Source of the DNA: Rutpela maculata
Lineage: Eukaryota; Arthropoda; Insecta; Coleoptera; Cerambycidae
DNA: 64,000 bases
Direction of reading: 5' to 3'
NCBI GenBank assembly: GCA_936432065.2
Contig: OW386292.2
Coordinates: 14,724,918-14,788,917 of the forward strand
This document shows positions 58,873 through 64,000 of this stretch, one piece after another. The position numbers and the translations under genes are program-made. The notes under the pieces were generated by a model. The model worked only from the letters and a program-made list of their open reading frames with translations, ran no database searches and was not told where the DNA came from. Position 1 is the stretch's first letter. Each line of letters opens with the position of its first letter.

Positions 58873-59042
58873 GTGGCGCTACAGTGATCGACTACACGAC
58901 AGGTGAGAACGGACAACCACCCCACTCTGATGGGGTAAGCGGGGACGGGGTGGACAACCCCCACCATCAGGTATCTTCAGAGTACATCAACGGGAACGAT
59001 TTGCCAATCAAAAAAGACGAAAAAATCGATACGGCCGTTTAA
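58873..59042 (+). CDS. Fas3: Fasciclin-3 last exon: cytoplasmic tail ending in DTAV
   Basis: Acceptor TTGTTGTAG, entry phase 1, matching the membrane exon donor. Encodes GGATVIDYTTGENGQPPHSD, a Gly/Asp/His-rich middle, then SSEYINGNDLPIKKDEKIDT and AV followed by TAA at 59040-59042. The last four residues DTAV fit a class I PDZ ligand (S/T-x-V), so the tail may bind a scaffold protein at the junction; that is inference. The tail has only about 56 residues, and other insects are known to use alternative Fas3 tails. No alternative tail exon was found in the window. Assignment to Fas3 rests on phase, position and splice signals. Confidence 0.8.
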
Positions 59043-59368
59043 TAAACTTAGATTTAGGATAAGTGATATTTATGATAACTATTCTTCAGTGTAATAATCG
59101 TGTTTTTGACAGAGACTTTTGACATTCCACCGCTTCATTTACCTACTGTCGATGTCTGTTTTGTGAAAATGCCTTATATTTCTAGGAAAAATGTACCTGC
59201 TAAGCAAAATCTGTACTTGGGGTCCTAGGCAGGACAAGGTTTCCTTTGCGGATTAGAACCGTGATTAACTTTAAAACATAATTCGGACATCTTAAGGTGC
59301 GTCCACGCCAACGCGAACATTGCTCGCGAGCAAATTTCGCCTTGGTCTGGATGCATCTTTTGTATTTT

Positions 59369-59374
59369 AATAAA
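59369..59374 (+). promoter_or_regulatory. Candidate polyadenylation signal AATAAA for Fas3
   Basis: AATAAA about 330 bp after the Fas3 stop. Another AATAAA overlaps the stop codon itself (59041-59046) and is too close to be likely. In AT-rich DNA such hexamers are common, so this is only a candidate. Confidence 0.3.
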
Positions 59375-59702
59375 AAAAATTACAACTCTACTGTGTGTGT
59401 ATACAATTTTCATGATTTTTCGGTTTTGCGAGTCAAAAAAAAAACAATGAGTGTCGTTGATATTTAAATACAGAAAGATATTGTTTTTTTATTATTATTT
59501 TTAATTCAGGGATATGACAACAAGTCAATAAATAATTAAAAACAAGCTCGTTAAATTCGTATGAAAAATAATCTTTGGTCTGATTCTATTTTCGATGAAA
59601 AATCAGATGAATTTATTCACTTATATATTGATTGGCAATATACCGGATGTCAACGGTTTCCAGCGTTTCCAAGGTAAAAGACTCAAAGTTGGCAAGGGTA
59701 AT

Positions 59703-60510
59703 ATACCGGGTGTTAACGAGAATCACTTTCCGGCCGCCATTTCTTCTTTTTTTTTTTGAAGGATCGAGATGAAAAAAAAATTTCAGTCTAGTGTGCACGT
59801 GTCACATGTTACCAAAATGACATTTTTCTATCCATCTTTTAAGGTTCTACGACTTCCATTTTCACCCTTCCAGAGACTTTTCCCTTCATCCTTCCAGTGA
59901 CTTCTACTTTTGATTTTTAAATAGAACACCCACATATTTTTGCATTTTTTTGAATCTAAGGGTCATTTTGCATATGACTGTTCTTATTTTGTGACTTTTT
60001 CCGCCATTTTGAAATTTCTGCAGCTAATTTTAATTTTCAACCTAGTGTGCCATGACTCACCAGAAGGTCGAAAGTTGATAAAATCACTTTTCCAAAATTA
60101 TTCAAAATTCAAATGAAAGTATATCACTTGCATACTACACTAAATGTCATTTTTCATTACCAATCTAATGATGTATCACAACACGTTCTGGTAGGTTAAT
60201 TTCTGGTTGGTAACGGGACGCTAGATAGACAATTAAAATTGGCTGAAATATTTCAAAATGGCGGAAGAGTCATGAAATTAGTACGGTCATATGCTAGGTT
60301 CCAAAAATACAAAAATATACACGGTGCATCATTAAGAATCAAAAGTAGGGATCACTTCCGGTCGTAGAAACTTGACAGATGGTTAAAAAAATGTAGTTTT
60401 GGTAACATGTGACACACGCCTAGTTTCTTCTTGATCTGTTAAAAAATAAAGAAATGGCAACTGGAAAGTGATCTCGTTGACAGGTATACCAAAAATGACA
60501 AATTGTTTAT
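59703..60510. repeat. Foldback element
   Basis: Left words (CACATGTTACCAAAATGACA near 59803, TCCGCCATTTTGAAATTTC near 60000, TAATTTTAATTTTCAACCTA near 60026) are mirrored by TAGTTTTGGTAACATGTG near 60394, GAAATATTTCAAAATGGCGG near 60246 and the text near 60230. The outer text ATACCGGGTGTTAACGAG near 59702 has a partial mirror CTCGTTGACAGGTAT at about 60471-60485. No ORF. Confidence 0.65.
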
Positions 60511-60717
60511 TATTTGACACTTCGATCACTTCCGGTTTCCTCTGAAATAACCCCAACTTTGAAATTTTAAATGGAACACCCTGTATATTTTTACATTTTC
60601 GAATTCCAGAGACCATTTTAATAGTCTGGGAGGTAGCGACAATATTTTATGCGTCATTTCAACACGACTTGTTTGTTTTTTTTAATGTTAGTTTTCGTTC
60701 GAAAAACAACTAAAACA

Positions 60718-62469
60718 GGTGTCAGCTGACGTGACCGTGGAGATTAAGAGCATGGGAGGCTGCGCATTTGGTAAAATAATTTTGTTTTTTGAGTCAATCC
60801 AACAAAGCTACAAAACTATAAATAGTTTATTTATGTAATATAAATTAAAAAAAAAAATGTGTCAGCTGCATAGGATATAGAGCGAAGGTTGTCAGCTGCC
60901 CTAGTCGATATGTATGAAAAACACGTGAAAATTCGTTATTTCAACAAAGCTGAAATTCATTTGTATGATAGTTTGGGATATAAAAAAAACAATTAAAAAG
61001 TGTCAGCTGATAATACCATGGGACAAAACCTGTCAGCTAGGCCTTTTAAGTGGTATCTCTAATGCCCCAGTTAACGTATGAGACTTGAAAGAAAATCATA
61101 TTTGTATGAAATATTAGACATACATATTAGAGAATACTTAGAGATTGCAATCATTGATTGAGAATAGTGAGGATTAATTAATGAGAATCAATATAAAAAT
61201 CTTAATATTTGTATTATTTTGGCACATTCAGTACGAATAAAACAAATCAATTCTCATCTGAATCACTCTCATTGCTGTGTTCTAAATTATCTTCCTCTTC
61301 GGAAGTGCTATCTGAATGGTCTTCCAAATCTAGATTTTCCTCAGATTCTCGAGCGTCATCGTTTTCATTTTCGTCTTCACAAATATCTGCCGAAAAATAT
61401 TGAAAATCATTGAAGTGAATAAAAGAGAATTCATGTAGAAGTAAAAGATTATATGCATAGAATACCATTTATGATATCTTCAATTTTCGGTACCTAATTG
61501 ATCGCCTTGAAACCACTTGAAAATATACTTCTCATCCATAATCAGTTGGCAAAGACAAACTTGGCGTATGAAGATGTTCATGACTCCACAATTGAGTTAT
61601 GTAAGAAATTCGCAAAAAATGCTGTTTCATTTATGTCTTACATGGAGGTTACATAGATCCTTCGAAATTCTGGTCAATCTTCAAAACATCTTTCTAATGG
61701 ACATTGTATGCCTTCATGAAAGTAGCTACGCGTACGAGATTAATATTCTTGGTTCTTTTAGAACCGTACATATGACAAACAAATTCCTTCAGAATAGTAA
61801 AATTCTCTTTTAAGTTTTCAGGTGCGTGTTGAGAAATGTTATGTATTAAAAAACGTGCCTCCTGTTGTTTCAAATACAGAATATCGACATTTGAGCATCG
61901 ATAAATGGATGACTTACAAAATACTTTGTTACTATTTGTGCATAATATGATTATCTAATATTTCATACAAATATGATTTTCTTTCATATGAGAAAAACGA
62001 TATCAGTAGGCGTGAAATAGAGTATTTCATTAGTTTGTGTTGAGAGAAACTTGAAATTGATCATTAGGTGGTTAAAAAAAAATGAAATAATACGTTAGAT
62101 GGGGCAAGATACCGCGCGCGGTGAGCGCCTGGACGCTACGGTACACTTAAAAGGCCAAGCTGATAGGTTTTGTCCCATGGTATTGTCAGCTGACACTTCT
62201 TAATTGTTTTTTTATATCGTAAACTGTCATATAAATGAATTTCAGCTTTGTTGAAATAACGACGTGTTTTTCGTACATATTAACTAGGACAGCTGACAAC
62301 CTTCGCTCCTTACCCTATGCAGCTGACATATATTTTTTTTCATTTATATTACATAAATAAACTATTTATAGTTTAATAGCCTTGCTGGATTGACGCGAAA
62401 AACGAAATTATTTTACCGGATGCGCAGCCTCCCACGCCCTCCATCTCTGCGATTGAAGTAGCTGACACC
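60718..62469 (-). mobile_element. Long-TIR element with repeated TGTCAGCTG motifs
   Basis: Arms of about 330 bp (60718-61050 and 62146-62469) are inverted copies, with GGGAGGCTGCGCAT against its mirror and ATAATACCATGGGACAAAAC against its mirror. TGTCAGCTG occurs at 60720, 60860, 60890 and 61001, with TGTCAGCTA at 61031. The right arm carries mirrors at 62187, 62290 and 62320 and a variant at 62459. The interior has one decayed minus-strand gene. No target duplication was identified, so the superfamily is open. Confidence 0.75.
61247..61830 (-). pseudogene. Decayed ORF of the long-TIR element, related to the 31-kb nuclease/CXC protein
   Basis: One minus-strand frame reads APENLKENFTILKEFVCHMY, GSKRTKNINLVRVATFMKAY, a TAG, DQNFEGSM, a TAA, PPCKT, another TAA, and MKQHFLRISYITQLWSHEHL ending LPTDYG before a stop. 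The phase then changes to KWFQGDQL. A further segment ends in an acidic stretch including SDSTSEEEDNLEHSNESDSD (stop at 61247). The ordered landmarks (FVxxMY, then PPx, QHxxRxxY and W, then an aromatic/Gly near the end) parallel ALYNST, LPPT, QHSYRVFY and WGW of the gene at 31.6-32.7 kb. The relationship is by eye only. Confidence 0.5.
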
Positions 62470-62599
62470 CGATTCTTCGACAAGCAATGAAAAAACAACC
62501 TGTACTGAAAAAATGAGCTTTGTTGAAATGATGTGATTAAATTTGACGCTATCTCCCGGACCATAAGTTCGATTCCACAGTTTAAAGAAAATTTTTAGA

Positions 62600-63420
62600 C
62601 TATTTGATTTTTTAGGGCCATTTTTAATTTTCCACCTAGTATGTCATCCGACTTCAACCAAACTTGGATCGCTATCAAATACCTCTATTATGTCCATTCA
62701 GAGTAAAACAAAACTTATTTCAGTCATTGGCGTGCATTTTTATTAAGAAAAAAAGATGTCGATTTTTCTAGAAGTTATATTAGGCATTGTTTTATTGAAA
62801 AACGAATGCAATATTATTGATCAGCATTCTGTTGAACCCTCATATCCAAAATCAATAACTTGGAAACGAATTGTTTATCGAAAAAAAGAAATTCCTCATT
62901 TTGTATTTAAATTCACTTTTTCTCCCACCTGATATCATCGATAATTCCAAATTGGGCATGTGTCAATGGCACTGGATGATAGAAATAGTGAATATAAATA
63001 GAAAATGAGGAATTACTTTTTTTCGAAAATCAATTCGTTTCCAAGTTATTGATTATTTAATGTTTAAAAAGGGCAATTTTAAAGGAGCCGTAATTCGAAA
63101 GCCACACATCAAAATGTTATTAAATTTTGAACTATGGGGGTTCTAGAGTATGCCGATAAATAATATTGCATTAGTTTTTCAATAAAAAAATGCCTAATAT
63201 GGCTTCTAGAAAAATCGACCTCCTTTTTCTTAATAAAAATGCACGCCAATGAAATAAGTTTTGTTTTACTCAGAAAATACATAATAAAGGTCTGATACCG
63301 ATCTAAATTTGGTTAAAATCGGATGACTAATAACTGAGATGTGGAGGGGGGGGGGGTGTCATTAAAAGTGGGACCCCTCTAGAAACTATGGCTTCTCTAA
63401 GGATTTCGCTGACACCCGGT
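62600..63420. repeat. Foldback element
   Basis: The left arm (about 62640-62930) has CATTGGCGTGCATTTTTATT, CGATTTTTCTAGAAG and AATCAATAACTTGGAAACGA. The right arm (about 62980-63340) has their mirrors TCGTTTCCAAGTTATTGATT, CTTCTAGAAAAATCG and AATAAAAATGCACGCCAATG. The centre is near 62950. The right side ends with CTGACACCCGGTATA, similar to the CCGGGTGACA end at 9231. No ORF. Confidence 0.72.
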
Positions 63421-63424
63421 ATAA

Positions 63425-64000
63425 TGAACTCCGTTTCCCTAAATTCAAAAAAAGTAATGACATCTAATACCACTCGATATAAAATTTATTACTTAATAAA
63501 TTTCCTCTCTACAGCATATCGTTGAGTTTTTCATCACAGATTATACCATTTATTAGATAAACGCTGAAAATAAATTCGCCATCATGTTTTGTTTGGAAAA
63601 TATTGCAAAGCACTCTGGATAAAATGTCATTAGTTTGCAAACGGCATAAACGTGACGCAATCAGCTTAAGGGATGATTCCCTTTATAGGCACACTTAGGG
63701 TCAACCCACGTGAGCCTACGATAAAGAAAAATATTCTTTCCTGTTATTATCAGACCATTCGCACCAGGGCTTACGATGTAGGCGGTGTAAGAAAATATCT
63801 TGGAATAAGCTAATCTGTAATTTGGGCCGTCTTTATATAATGAGCTTAAAAATACTATGTGCTCCTGAACAACATATCATAATACCTACTGTGTGAGCTT
63901 CATCTGTTTTCAAAGATGGCGGCCAAGTTATTGTCGATGTGTTTATTTAAGGATTTGCAGAGTGAGAGGGAAATATGCGTTTATTTACGGTTTATTATAA
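63425..64000. other. No recognisable feature
   Basis: Sequence to the window end shows no ORF, repeat pair or RNA gene that I can support. Confidence 0.5.

Overview
The window is AT-rich DNA from an insect. One host gene is recognisable across it, and nearly everything else is transposable-element sequence lying in that gene's introns. The host gene is a Fasciclin-3-type (Fas3) immunoglobulin cell-adhesion protein on the + strand. Eight consecutive coding exons were found (6041-6204, 7824-7974, 8033-8167, 8757-8954, 9015-9202, 18043-18184, 25833-25946, 58873-59042). All have GT/AG borders and mutually compatible intron phases, and together they give about 419 residues: three Ig-like domains, one membrane span and a short tail ending in a PDZ-ligand-like DTAV. 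The start-codon exon was not found and probably lies upstream of the window. A large, TE-rich genome such as that of a beetle fits, but the species cannot be read from this sequence.

Region by region. 1-6040: a non-LTR reverse-transcriptase (RT) fragment, foldback elements, ATTTAAATAC-rich DNA and one short inverted-repeat element. 6041-9202: five Fas3 exons, with degraded RT fragments around 5.85-7.53 kb. 9203-18042 (8.8 kb intron): two very large palindromes (9.5-11.6 and 15.3-17.6 kb) and a long-TIR element (11.8-15.3 kb). The second palindrome is two inverted copies of the 3' part of a SWIM-type DDE transposase gene. 18185-25832: a hAT transposon with an exact 8-bp target duplication and a frameshifted transposase, then smaller foldback elements.

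25947-58872 (33 kb intron): nested foldbacks; a long-TIR element encoding a PIN/XPG-like nuclease plus CXC-domain pseudogene (31.0-33.3 kb); mariner-type elements (36.3-37.1, 38.0-40.0 and about 53.1-53.9 kb); and a Transib-like foldback (41.0-52.7 kb) whose ends read CACAGTG and whose target duplication is CGACG. A 10.5-kb BEL/Pao retrotransposon sits inside that foldback, with nearly identical LTRs and its own 5-bp duplication. Another foldback at 55.8-58.6 kb is interrupted twice by members of one dispersed repeat family. 59043-64000: sequence downstream of Fas3, with three more foldback elements. One of them (60.7-62.5 kb) has long TIRs studded with TGTCAGCTG and carries a decayed ORF that appears related to the 31-kb nuclease/CXC protein.

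Only Fas3 looks like a working gene. Every transposase or polymerase gene seen is broken or partial. The BEL element looks recent from its LTRs, but its RT has lost the first catalytic block. No rRNA, convincing tRNA or CRISPR array was seen.
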